From the NCBI GenBank assembly GCA_012931725.1, contig CM022948.1, positions 89,426,888-89,490,887 on the forward strand: DNA of 64,000 bases, read 5' to 3'. Shown piece after piece: positions 23,885 through 35,662 of the stretch; within the stretch, counting starts at the first letter, position 1; every line of letters starts with the position of its first letter. The notes beneath the pieces were generated by a model, which saw only the letters and a program-made list of their open reading frames with translations, made no database searches and was not told the DNA's origin. Position numbers and translations under genes: made by a program. The DNA comes from Litsea cubeba (lineage: Eukaryota > Streptophyta > Magnoliopsida > Laurales > Lauraceae).

Positions 23885-24005
23885 ATAGAAGCGACACTAG
23901 CGTCGCTCGTGTCTGACGAGGGCGACGCTAGTGTCACTCGTCGGAGCATCTTCTAATGTCTAGCGTCGCTCGTATCTGATGAGGGAGACGCTACGTCGCT
24001 CGTCA
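23885..24005. repeat. GC-rich palindromic repeat cluster inside the left TIR
   Basis: Three or more imperfect copies of gcgacgctag(t/c)gtcgctcgt, in direct and inverted order, separated by gtctgacgagg-type linkers. The right TIR has a single copy (about 24907-24930). The cluster can form hairpins by itself and is much GC-richer than its surroundings. Confidence 0.85.
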
Positions 24006-24554
24006 GAGCAACTCCAAATGTCTTCTTCTTCCTCTCCTCCTATTTCTCCATCTCTCCCACTGAGGATGATTTTAGATATGAGAAAGATACTAGAAGCGGA
24101 GACCATCTTAGGCCAATTGAAGAGACATGTGCTTTATCTCTTGTACCTATAAATATTGATCTAATATTTAGCTGATAGACATGTGCTTTATCTCTAGTAC
24201 AATATCTTGACAGAGAAATAAGGGCGGGAGAAAATTATAGTAAATTGTCTTGGTTTTCATTATATGTTGGTTTGTAAATCATTTAATTTGCTGACTTGAG
24301 TGATTACCGCTTGATTTATTGTACATTCCATAGAATATGTATTCTAAGCATTTGATCGATCTTAAGCTTTAGAGGACCAATTTATACAAACCAAAGGCCA
24401 CGCTAAGCCCTATCCATCATGTTACTGCTCAACACAATTTACAGCATTCTACCAATGAAAACTCTGAATTCCAAACCTTGAATCACACCAAAACGTATAC
24501 AAATGCACTTAAATAGAAAGGATAGACTCAATAATAATAGTTGTACTACTGACC

Positions 24555-24936
24555 AAAAAATAATCAATGTACCTCTCCCCTGAGATCCATCGGCACTCCT
24601 CCACGAACAAGACACTCCAACTCTTCTTTCCACAAAAATGGCTGCCTCGGGAGAGGCTCCATCTCTCAATGGGTTTGGCAATGTGAAGGCATCTGCATTC
24701 TCATTTGATACTTCTTGGACTGAATCCAATTTATGAGCATCATAAGACTCTTCCTTAGATTCATCTTCTGTAACGGGTCTTGTCTCTTCAATTGGCCCAA
24801 GATGGTCTCCGCTTTTAGTATCTTTCTCATATCTAAAATCATCCTCAGTGGGGGAGATGGAGAAATAAGAGGAGGAGAGGAAGAAGAAAACATTTGGAAA
24901 TGCTCTGACGAGCGACGCTAGCATCGCTTCTATCAA
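24555..24936 (-). other. Coding-like open frame in the Mutator-like element, unidentified
   Basis: An open frame on the minus strand begins in the right TIR and runs through the core with acidic, polar composition (for example EETRPVTEDESKEESYD and NENADAFTLPNPL). At about 24572 it reaches a plausible splice donor, cagggGAG|gtacatt. I do not recognise the family. It could be a captured exon, as in Pack-MULEs, or chance. Confidence 0.3.
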
Positions 24937-25266
24937 AGTTGAAAAAAAAAGGCCTGAAGGACCTCGTTAGTACTACACAATATTTGGGGACCCTTTTGGA
25001 GGAATGTCCAAATTTCAAGATTTTTTCCGTAAAATCCTCTATTTTTTTTCTCCTATGTAGGGGATTCGAATTACTTTGCACCCACGGCAACTTATAGTAG
25101 AGGACTACAACACATTATTCTCTTTTAATTGAAAAAAATAATATGTAATTTCTTTGAATGGTTCCTGACTTCCTGACTTTAGAATCAAAAGAACCAATTT
25201 GATTATATTTATAGTATAATCTAAATAGACATCATAAAATCTTATAGTTACTTTTATAGCCATGTG

Positions 25267-25742
25267 TAGGGTTGCAAATGAATATTTAATTGTCGGAGCA
25301 TCTGAAGTCTCTAGTTTAGAATAAAGTGGGTATGAGACCTTTTTTACATTCAGATTTGGAGTTGTATCTTTGTTTCTTTCGACTTCAGGGTCTAGACCAA
25401 GGACCACTACATTCATATATTAAAAATACATATAAATGTTAGGGGTCTAAACAGCTTGAGTTATATTTATAATTGAGGACCTATTAGCTTTAACCATATG
25501 TCATATTGATAGTTCCACTTATATATTTAAAAAAGTTTATTTTAAATCTCTTTGATCCAATTATACTAATGCACTCTACACCTTATTTCGAATAAGATTA
25601 GCGGTACCCCTTTTCTAAGTTAATGTCGGATCCAGATACAACACGTAGGTTTGGTTTCAAATTCATAACTGGATATATAAAGATGGATTTGAGTCTAGAT
25701 CCACCATGGTTCTTTCACGAATCTAACCCATTTGCACCCCTA
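25267..25742. mobile_element. Probable hAT MITE (476 bp)
   Basis: The left end is tagggttgcaaatg and the right end, reverse complemented, is taggggtgcaaatg, so the terminal inverted repeats match at 13 of 14 bases. This terminus is a common plant hAT type. The flanking 8 bp (gccatgtg and ttaatgtg) agree only in the last 5 bases, so the target duplication is worn or misread. There is no transposase inside. Confidence 0.6.
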
Positions 25743-28087
25743 TTAATGTGGTCTTTTGATTATTTTGATAGGATTCCATGTTATCTTATCCTTGTCATAT
25801 TATACATCTCTTGATCTTATAGATGATAATTTTTCTTCTTACGAGCATATTACATGTGAATTCTAGCTAGCTAGTTATATGGAGCCCACTCGAACCCACC
25901 TTTCATCAATGCAACCCCTTTTCAACTCTTGTCCTACGTTGATTTGGAACCAAGCCCAATTTTACACTCATCGAACCTTCGAACACCATTTGATTTTACC
26001 TTTTTTAAGGGTAAGAAAAGGTCGAAAGACCATTAAACTTATAGGATATTCAATCAAGGTCTAGGATAATATGATGATGTTGAGTTTCCGCGCGGCCCTT
26101 ATCTATAAGGTGACCTTTTCAACTACTATGTACCCTAATTGATAGGCATGCAACTAGACGTAGACGTACCTCACGAACTAGTGCAAATAAGAAAAGTCAT
26201 CTAAGTGCTTTCAAATCATAAGGATTCGGCGAAACTAAAGAGTCCAAGACCATATAACTACAAACAATGCCACATGCTTTGGCACAGACTAACGTGACCC
26301 TGTTGGCATGCATGGAAGTCCGGAAATGCTTGGAAATCTAGAAATGTTTAATTTTCCGAGTTCAGGGCCGAGTAATAACAGGTTTTCACATAGCCGAAAG
26401 GCTAAAACCAGGCCTAAATATTTGGCTTCATAACCTAATGAGTTGGGCTTCTGCCAATGTTTGCCTCAAGGCTCCACTAAGTGGCCAGCTTAGCCCCCAA
26501 TCCCAGCAGATGCAGAAGGGTTTTTCATGGTTTCCTTTAACATTTTCTGCAGTTTTTTACCTGTTGAGGTGATAGCAATTTTTGCAACTTCTCCTAAATG
26601 GGGTTCATGAATTTGGATAAACGGAGTGCAGAACCAGTTCTGGGGATCAAAGCAGGGGGCCAACAGAATCGCTTGCCATGAATGGACTCAGGTCTCGCTC
26701 GAGTTGCCCTTGGCTCAAGTTCAATAGCTGAGGACTCAAGACTTTCCAAATTGTGCAATGGGCCAATCCCAGACCCAAGTTTAGGGTCCAGATCTGTTAC
26801 TGCTTCGCATTCAGCCCTTTGGCACTATACATAGATATTTAGGTCCCTTGAAGTATTAAAATTTTTACTTCTCATAAAAACTGTGAGAGGTACCTCATAT
26901 GAATATTTCCCATAATAGGTTGCATTCTGCTGAAAGGCACCACCTCACACGACTTGAGCAGAGGTAAACACCTAACCCACCATGGAACCCAATTGGATGC
27001 ATGACAAATACAAGAGGATGTTGTCATGAGAAGGTCACATTGTGGACATGATTCTATGGCAAAAATCATTTCGATCAGATCATGGCAACCATTAATTTAG
27101 GGGCCTTCAAATTTAAACGGTTTCTCCTAACATTTTTTTATGAAATTCAATTGAACAGTGATTATAATTCAGATTGATGTCCAATTGCAAGAATGCTAAG
27201 CTTGTAGAAGAAAGACAAGCTTTTGCCATTTCCACAAGAAAGAGACCACATGTCCCTCTTAGTGATATAAAATCAAATAAAAAATATGCTCAAGACATGT
27301 TTGTGCCCAATAATTCTGTGGCATTTTAATTTTTCAATGATTTCATTTTAAATAAACATTGAAAACTTTTTTTTTTATGGTTTTGGTTTCTATTATTCAG
27401 TGGGTGTAACATTTTCAGGGTGAATTAATTCTACCCGTTGTGTAAGCCTGCAAAATTAGTTGGCTATCGATTGCATCTAATTTGTTTTCTGCAAAATTGT
27501 GGAAAGTGCTTTTACGTTGGAGACTAAAAACCACTAGAAGTATGCATAGTCCTAACAATTAGAACTCATTCTCCCTTTAAAGCCAACTTCATTTTCATGA
27601 CTTGCATGACTGGTAGTTGTAGCAGAGAGTGTTCCGATCATTGTTCCACACCAAGCAGTCCGAGTCTGTCTGAGTATGTATCGGTGCTTCCTTCTGGTTT
27701 GTTCCAAACAGTCGCATTCACGCAGGATAAGTTGCAGGACGTGGGTGGCTTACAGCAACCAGACTATTCAAAAAGACCCCGAAAATGTAAGAAATTGGAA
27801 ATGACTCTTATTATTTAATTTAAAAGAAGCATTGCTAGATCTAATTCTAAACCATGTGATGGAGCCAGCAAACATCAACAAGCAGCGCACAAGCTAAGAA
27901 AAAGGATGTCATCATATGGGGGGATATTAGCTGGGCTTTTGAGTTATTTTTCATTAAAGAAAATGCTAAATTGATTTTTTATTTATTTATTTGTAACATA
28001 ACTTATTCCACGGACCTCAAAATTACAATAGTGAGCAGCTTCCACTGTGCCAACACAAATAAAAATAAGCCTCTACTTGGGGGTAAT
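25743..28087. other. Intergenic region, no gene recognised
   Basis: The open frames at about 26872-27069 (minus) and 27597-27818 (plus, serine-rich start with a basic RPRKCKK end) have no motif I can name and no convincing splice neighbours. They could be remains of genes. Nothing else stands out. Confidence 0.45.
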
Positions 28088-28640
28088 TTGGATTATTAAC
28101 TCAATTGTGTATGAACTATAAACAAGGGTTCATGTGTTTTGGATGACCTGAGTACGTTACCTGTAAGCTAAAGGTTGTTTTGTTCTCTAACCATTTACAG
28201 GTAAACAAAGTTACACATAAACTGAGTGCAGGGCAACTTATCAAGGATCCAAGGGGGCATTAGATTTGTTGCAAATTAATGATGCAAAACCACTAGCTAT
28301 TGAGGGTGTTGTAACACATGAAAGTCAGTCCATAAACCATGATCTTCAAAATGCGTGGTATTTCTTGGACACTGGCATTAACTAGGAAAATAGAAAAGAA
28401 CTACAAGGTAGGTAATGGACAAAAAAGGCTACCCATGGAAAGGGATGGAGAAGTGAACCAAGGAAATCCAAGCTTACACTCAGTTTACATATATATCTAA
28501 TTTAGCTATCCGTCTACCTGTAGTTGTTTACAAAGATTAAAACAACTGTAAGTTGCAAGTAACTAAAGTTATCCAAATGCATGAACCCTCGTTTACGTGT
28601 AAAACAATTTACCAGCACTCAGTTTACGAAGATCCAAAAC
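28088..28640. repeat. Foldback: large imperfect inverted repeat
   Basis: The left arm (about 28088-28256) and right arm (about 28460-28640) are inverted relatives. For example, aacaagggttcatg on the left pairs with catgaaccctcgtt on the right, and aaactgagtg with cactcagttta. The ~200-bp spacer has no ORF of note. Probably a decayed MITE. No clear target duplication was found. Confidence 0.65.
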
Positions 28641-30476
28641 AGCCTACTAGGAATTGTGGTAAGTTCCTTTAACATTGAATCGCTGTAAAAGCCTTCATCA
28701 ATATGGCTACATGGAGAGTTGTTTCTACCATCTAAAAGAACGCTAGCAGATGGTGAAACGTCTGATCCATTGAGGAAGGCAGTTTACACAGATTTTAAAT
28801 TATGATGCTTGACTATCATTGATAACTGAAATAAGACTATCATTGATAACTGAAATAATACGATGTCTGGTTGTTTATGTAAACCAAATAACCACCACTG
28901 CAAATGTATTGGCAGTGGTTTGTTATCTGTTCGATCACACTTGCACTAACATGACAATCAGACACCTTGACTGGTGGGATGTCATTTTTTTGTTTGCCAG
29001 TTCTGCCCTCTTAATTACTGGGGAGGAAGACATGGATTATGATAGACTGCCTTATTGTGATTTCTGATACCAACATCATTGTATACTCATCAGATAGGCA
29101 TCCATATTCTGCTATAATTCTCAAAATGATTGTGACTTAGATTTTAGAGACCATCTTACAAACTACAGAGGACCAGCAAGAGGTTACAGGGCACGCACTT
29201 GTTCTCTTCTATAATTATTAATAAAGGGAGCTCACAGGAAAGCATCAATAGATAATCTACATCATTCATCTGGTGGACATCAGCATTGGACCCTTTATTT
29301 GTAGTTAGGTGCATTACTTTGTAAACTGAGTAAATTATTATTTATTTCTTTTCTTTTGAGATTGTAAATTAAAATTTTCATATAAATATAGCTCTGTTTT
29401 ATAAACAATTTTTTAACACTTGTGAAATCAATATCTTTATTGTGGTGAATCAATGGAGCAAGATCTCCTGTATAATTCCTAACAGTATAGTGTATGCATT
29501 TTCACTTCCTGCAGGGGCCCAACTGGTGCGTGGACATCAAGGGATAGAGAATGATGGATTGGTTAGCATGTGCATTATGAGTGACCTCGAGGTTAGTCTA
29601 ATAAAATTATCTTAGCCATTAAATTTAGAACTTTAAGTTTAACAGCTACATATTGTGAAAATTTGTTGTGATAAAATCCAATAGTCAAAACATGCATATA
29701 AGGTCACTAAGATTCTTTAATCATGCATATTTCTTCCAGAGAATCTCTTAATTGTTCCAGAGCTACTAGAAAGAGATTCTTTAACCAGAGAAAATGCTGT
29801 TCAGATTTAGGATGCCTATGTAGAAGTTTTCGCTGATATTTGGGCCATATGCTATCATCAATGTCTTCTGCTCACAATCCATTTGTATGATATTTAGGTG
29901 ATGTCTTCTGCTCACAATCCATTTGTATGATATTTGGGTCACCTACACAAATTCTGTTTCTTCATTTCGATCTATCTTGAGCCAAATCTTCAAGTAAGAG
30001 AGGATCATCTACATTGTAATCTTAATGAGAGTTTCAAACAACTGAGATAAAGAGTTCTCATTCATTTTCGCCTTCTTACCTTTGGTTATTTCAAAAGTGA
30101 AGATGAGTGGAACCCACTTATCTCATCGACTGCCTTTATCAAGCATTTAAGCCAAGTAGATGAATAAGAGAAGTGAACCTAAGCGAATAAGCCAAGTAGC
30201 CAACTTCAAGCATTTAAAATCAAAGTCCATAGGCCTGCCTATCACAAGTAATGACAAGTGCATCCCAAATCATCCCTTCAAATGTAAGTATTAACATGCT
30301 CACACCTGTCTATATAAAGTAAACATTTTTTTTTTGAAGTAACAATGATATATATTAAAAAGAAAATTAGTACAATGACGTGCACTGAAAGACAAAGACA
30401 GAGAAGTGCTGGTATAAGAGATGTACCAGGCACCACCCTTGACACCTAACCAATGGCAGCACTTAAATATGCACAT
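28641..30476. other. Intergenic region with a short tandem repeat
   Basis: Contains a 40-bp direct repeat (29861-29900 and 29901-29940, core atgtcttctgctcacaatcc). A poly-T followed by AT-rich sequence near 30326-30450 looks like the 3' end of a minus-strand retroposon but cannot be assigned. No gene is recognised. Confidence 0.5.
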
Positions 30477-30790
30477 CAACTTAAGCTAATCTAAGCAAAT
30501 ACCAAAGCATTTAAAATCGAAGTTCTGGGTCCCAGGGACAACAAGCAATGATAGTGTGGGCCACTTAACAAGCTGCATATCAACATAAGTAAATCCAAGC
30601 AAATATTAAAAAATTTAAATCAAGGTTTTGGGTCCCACAGACAACAACAAATGATAGTGTGGCCCACTTATTAAACTGCATGTCGACATAAGCTAATCCA
30701 AGCAAATATCATCCGTTTAAAATCAAACTTCTGGTCCCGCTGACAACAAGCAATGACAGTAATGCCTGCTCATATCATCAAACGTAGAAA
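30477..30790. repeat. ~104-bp tandem repeat, three copies
   Basis: Copies begin near 30477, 30581 and 30684. Each contains a(a/g)taag(c)taat(c)(c/t)aagcaaat, then a(a)tttaaa(a)tc, then ctgg(g)tccc and acaa(c)aa(g)caatga. Similarity between copies is about 80 percent by eye. A weaker partial copy lies near 30190-30260. Confidence 0.8.
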
Positions 30791-33789
30791 TACATATCAT
30801 CATATATGAACTAAACTTCCCTGCTAGTCTTTAATCCGATTCTCAACTTGGCTCATTAATTGCATTAGTCCCAACATCCGCAATTACTGCACGGAATGAG
30901 AAACTGCAAGAACAAAAAAATAAGAAAGCTCTAATGATGAGAATAGCAACGAAACAAAACTAAGATGATTGGCATGTTATGTGTCTGTTTCATATAGAGT
31001 TTTTTCAGAAAACATGCACGTTGGTTACTATAGCCTAATCCACATTTTACCGGCTTCTTTCTAGACAAGGTTCTAGTGGCAAAGGAGGAAAGCCCAGATA
31101 AGGTTCGGGTTCTTGTTATCTCTGTTTTTAATATTATTTTCGGTTTCAGATTCTGGGTTTCTTGCAGGAAAGGATTTCATTTCTTGGAGATTTGTTTTCT
31201 GAGGTTCTGTTTTGTACTAATGCTCATATGTGTTCATCCGTTTTGTTATTATCAGTTATATGTTTGATGTTTGGATGATCCCATGTTAGATAGATTCATG
31301 AAATTTATATATATTTCTGTTTTGGGAAGTCTTTTCATATCTGTTGTGTTTTGTAATTAGTTCCTATGTGTTTATATCCATGAAAAGTTAAAAGGAATCT
31401 GACATACCTGAAGCTGGATTATCCGTGGATGGTGTGGCAGGAACTTCTTTCGCATTCACTCCTTGAATAGATTGGGAAAGGGAGCAGAAAGACCAAGGTA
31501 TAACCTTATGACCTTCACCGAAGCTAATCCTTGAGAACAGTTCTCACCCTCCTTTCATGAGAACTATTGGTAGGGCCCACCTAGCAACCAATGCAACCCG
31601 TGCACAAACAGGGCCCCCCTAATAGTCACTAATCCTGAGGTTTGGCACCCATCCAAATGGACTAGACCATTGGATGGATGGAGGGTTGAAATTTTTTTTT
31701 AATATAAAGCTATTAAACTCGTGGTCAAATGTTGCTTTCATGTCTCAAGACCAGTCATTCCGAATGAGACATTAAACAAGATATTGTTGCTTGCAAATGT
31801 GTTCCAACGGAATAAATCAAAACCTACATAGGGTTCCTGCAATCCCTTCCAATTTCAGAGAGACTTGTGAACTATATATATTTGGATAATGAATCCATAT
31901 CCTCTGAGGCTTTCACCTAGATAAATCCAGAGTTAAATGAGTGAAACTCCACACTGGGGCCTATCAATTGAAATCCAAACCGAGAACTTATCCCACGGTT
32001 GGATTGACCATTTGATGAAAAACATGATAATGAATATGTATAAGATTGTGTTAATCACGTTTTTTTTTTATCAAATTCTCAATCCGATGGTAGGAGTTTA
32101 TTTTTTAAACCGTTAGGATTGCATTCGGTTTTATTGTGTCCCTAACCATCCGAGTTTCATCTGGGGATGATTGCTTAATTCTTTACGGTTAGAAAGATAG
32201 GTGGGAGAAAGAGGGAGAGAATTGTGTGGCCCTTCCTAGGGAGTAGCTTTCTTCACATGAGGGTTTGCAGTTTGCTCCTCTAACCGATTCTGCATGAAAC
32301 TTGATCATATCTATAGTATCATGCATATGCAGAGAATGGCCCAAATTCCCTCCTCCTACTTGAAAGGAAATAACCTCAATTGGGGGTATCAAATAACGAA
32401 AAGGAAGCCCACCAATGTGGCATCGGTCTTAGTCCACCGTCTAAAATGTCAATTTTCATTGCTACTTTACAATGATACAAACAATATCCTAAAGAAGTCT
32501 ACGATTTAAATAACCTTTGTATTACTAATTTTCAGCACTACAATTTCTGTAATCAAACAGAAAATTAAGCATTAGTAAAAAAAAAAACAAGAAAAAGAAA
32601 ATTAATCAGGATTCATTCAAACTAAAACCTAAAGAAAATTAGCTTATTGGATTGTTTATCTGAAGCCACCATCCTGGATCACCCTAGAACCTTGAGAAGT
32701 TTATCTAGGATCTATTATATTTATTTTCTTTATGGTGGTTAACAATTTAACATATGATATTATCAAATGCAAATGAAGAAGAGATGTAATATAACAGGCA
32801 TCCCATAGTGAAAAACTACATAAGTCATTAAGTGTTTCTTATTCTTTGGTGTTTGAGGTCCTCTTTGCTCTGGAGTTTTTTTTTTTTTTTTTTTTTGGTG
32901 CTTCAAGGCTTGTCAATATAGTCCTTTTGTACTGCTAGCTTTTTCAATAAATTTAAACATTCAAAAAAAAAAATTTGTTTCTTCCAAGCAATATAACAGA
33001 CACTCGACGTGCAAACTTAATGCTCACACCACATGCACACCAACAAATAGCAATAAATTACACCATATAGAGATGAAATCACATTCCACAATACAGACTG
33101 ATGGAGCATTTATTTGTAACCGAATCCAACTATAGCATTCAAAGAAGAAGAAAGAAAGAGATAAAAGTACCTGATGTTTAGTAGTTTTACTCGAAGGGAT
33201 CTGGCCGGACAGAGTCGATAGAGGGCCTGCATTCGGTTGCAGGAAGAGTGAGGCATGATCTAATTGCATAAAAACGTGATGTGTATAAAAACCACACTTG
33301 CTCTTTGGTTTTAAGACTATGGTTGGACTTTAGTGGGGTCCTAAATGTGTTGGGAGTGGGCCTTTGTATGTTTAAGGAGAGAGCCCAGCCAGACATGCTA
33401 TCACAAAACCACATGATGAGTAATAAAGCTAGGGGTATTCATGGGTCAGCCAGCCTGGGCCCTATCCACACCCAGTCCACAGTGTGTTGGATATGGGTTG
33501 TGGTTTTAGACTCATTGGCGCAGTGTTATATGGATCAGGCATGCGCCTTTGTATGTTTATTAAAGACACAACCCATTTGCAATATATATATATGGAAAAT
33601 ATTCATGCGCATCCATCCCTCACCATATTATGGTGAGGGACAATATAGTGTGGCCGACTTTATGACACATCCAAACCAACTACATACATGAGACCTCCTT
33701 AAGTACATTAGATCAATCAAGTTTTCACCTATCCAAATGATTTGGACCGTTGGATCGAAGGTCAGACTTATATATATACACTGCAAAAG
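30791..33789. other. Intergenic region, no gene recognised
   Basis: A 63-codon open frame at 31076-31267 (plus) is hydrophobic and has no recognised family or splice context. A T-run near 32877-32896 and several A-runs are present. The rest is AT-rich without supported features. Confidence 0.45.
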
Positions 33790-34393
33790 GGTTGTGGCCA
33801 GCGTCAAGATTTCAAGCCCGTAGAATGGATATGATCCGAAATGTTTGGCCCAAAAACTAAACCGGCATGGCTTGGACCAACTCCCAACTCAGGCTCATGA
33901 CATCCCCACTCATAGCACCTTTGTGGCCACAAATTCCATAAAAAAATCACCCAACAACAACATTTAATTCCACAGTAGACTTAATTGGATCAACAGCGTA
34001 CTCACCAACTACATAAAACAAATTGAAAGGGTCTTTAGATGACACATGAACATTGTCAAAATGCAAGCATTTAAAAAAAAATGAACATCACAAATGTCTT
34101 CATAAAGTATAATTTTCCTCCTTTCACTCTTCACATAAAATAACAATTTCCAATGTTTTTATCTCTTTCACTCAATATAAAATAATATTTTAGTTATTCT
34201 CCTCTTTTCTACTTGAGATTTCTTTGTGAGTTTGTAGTTGCACGTACTCTCCTTTGTGATACAAACTTGTGGTAGTGTGATCATTCAAACTTAGGCATCA
34301 CACTAAGCTCCATGACTAGGGTTAGTGGGGAGCAACATTGGACATGGCCATCATGTAAATCTTTGACTCTTAAGTTTCAAGGAAATATTCTTT

Positions 34394-35465
34394 TTATCAA
34401 AAGGGTGAAGATTTGCAGTAGACCACTAAATTCTCATGATTCAATTTTATAAGGTGAAGATTGTATATCATTTTTTATCAAAAGCAGGAAATTCTAATTG
34501 ATTCTTTTGTATTTCCACTTTTAATCATTCACTCTTAACCTCGTTGATAAAAAGGACCATAAAATTTTCTCACATTTGACGTGAAATTACAGCCCGCTTT
34601 TGATCCTATGAAACTGATTGTCCATTTTGCATCTCCAGACCTTCAAGCAAATAAGCTCTCCCTAGGAACTACTTGAAATTTACCAAATAAGCTATAGATG
34701 CCAGTCATGAGTACAAAAGTAGAACAACTCTATAATGCATAGAAGGTTAAAATATCACAACCATAGAGCCTATTTGGTTTCAAGCATTTGGGGATATGTT
34801 GTCCATAGCATTTGGAGAATTCTATATGCTTGTCCCCAAAGTAGAATTCTGGAATGCTAAGGTGCGATTAACCTTCCAAAAAGTGAATATCTTAGAATTC
34901 TACATGGCAAGACTATCATTTGGAATACCAATTTACAGAATTCTCCTCAATCAAACAAGGCATTTGAAATTTCAAGGAGACAACACTTGCACTATTGTCA
35001 GGATTTCTAAATAAAGAGAAATCCTGTTAGCAGGTCAATAGTGTTGTTGAAATTTAGAAAAGAGTACCAATATCAGTAGCTCCAAAATTAGATAGGCTAA
35101 TCAAAGAAGAGCAAACGACACAAGCTACTACTAATATTCAAAATGGTTACACAAATTTCTACTAATTTACAAAGTCAACTAATAAAAATGTGCAAACAAC
35201 TCCCAAATGGAAGGATGTATATGAGAACAGAAATATTAAGAAATCAACAAGAGCTTAATTATATTTATTTATTTATTTTCATTGAGCAAGAAATGCAAAA
35301 GAGAAAACAGTAAATAAAAAAAAATTGTTTCAGGGCCTCTTTCCCTAGGTTGATATTGAAATCCTAAAATTTCATTTATTGAGCATTAAAGAGCAAAGGA
35401 ATGAAGGGCCTAAGGTTGAAAAGCTGAAGAGAAAAACACGTACATTTCTAAATATACTCCACGAG
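34394..35465. repeat. NLR 3' flank, copy in R1
   Basis: Shared with 45616-46526 (R2) and 48965-49735 (R3). Diagnostic blocks in R1 and R2 are gtagacc(a/t)ctaaattctcatgatt, atgagtacaaaagtagaaca and tttcagggcctctttcccta. R1 and R2 look closer to each other than either is to R3. Confidence 0.88.
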
Positions 35466-35662
35466 GGTAATGGTTGGGTTTCAATTCCTCTCATAGGAGA
35501 TATTATAGAAAGGGCATTGATTGCTTAGGAATCCTAGAAATTCAATTCAATAAAATAAAATAAACAGGCCCTTAATTGGAAAAAATTTAAAAACAAAAGA
35601 AAAAAACTAAAGAAACAACAGAAACTACAAAAGAACAAAGGAAAGAAAAGGGTCAGGTCTCC

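Larger units (their letters stand above)
23760..25048. mobile_element. Mutator-like element with long terminal inverted repeats
   Basis: The left arm (23769-24126) and right arm (24782-25039) are inverted copies. Both start gaggatttta(t/c) at the outside and carry aaaagggtcc, aatattgtgta and acgaggtcc in the same order. The outside bases are taatttttt (23760-23768) and tattttttt (25040-25048), a possible 9-bp target duplication with one mismatch, as Mutator elements make. The left arm is about 100 bp longer through GC-rich repeats. The core (24127-24781) encodes no transposase. It could be non-autonomous or carry a captured gene fragment. Confidence 0.7.

Noticed and set aside
30477..30790. 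Regularly spaced repeats that could recall a CRISPR array
   Set aside because: The ~104-bp units are contiguous and diverged, without short identical repeats and unique spacers, and the DNA is plant nuclear.
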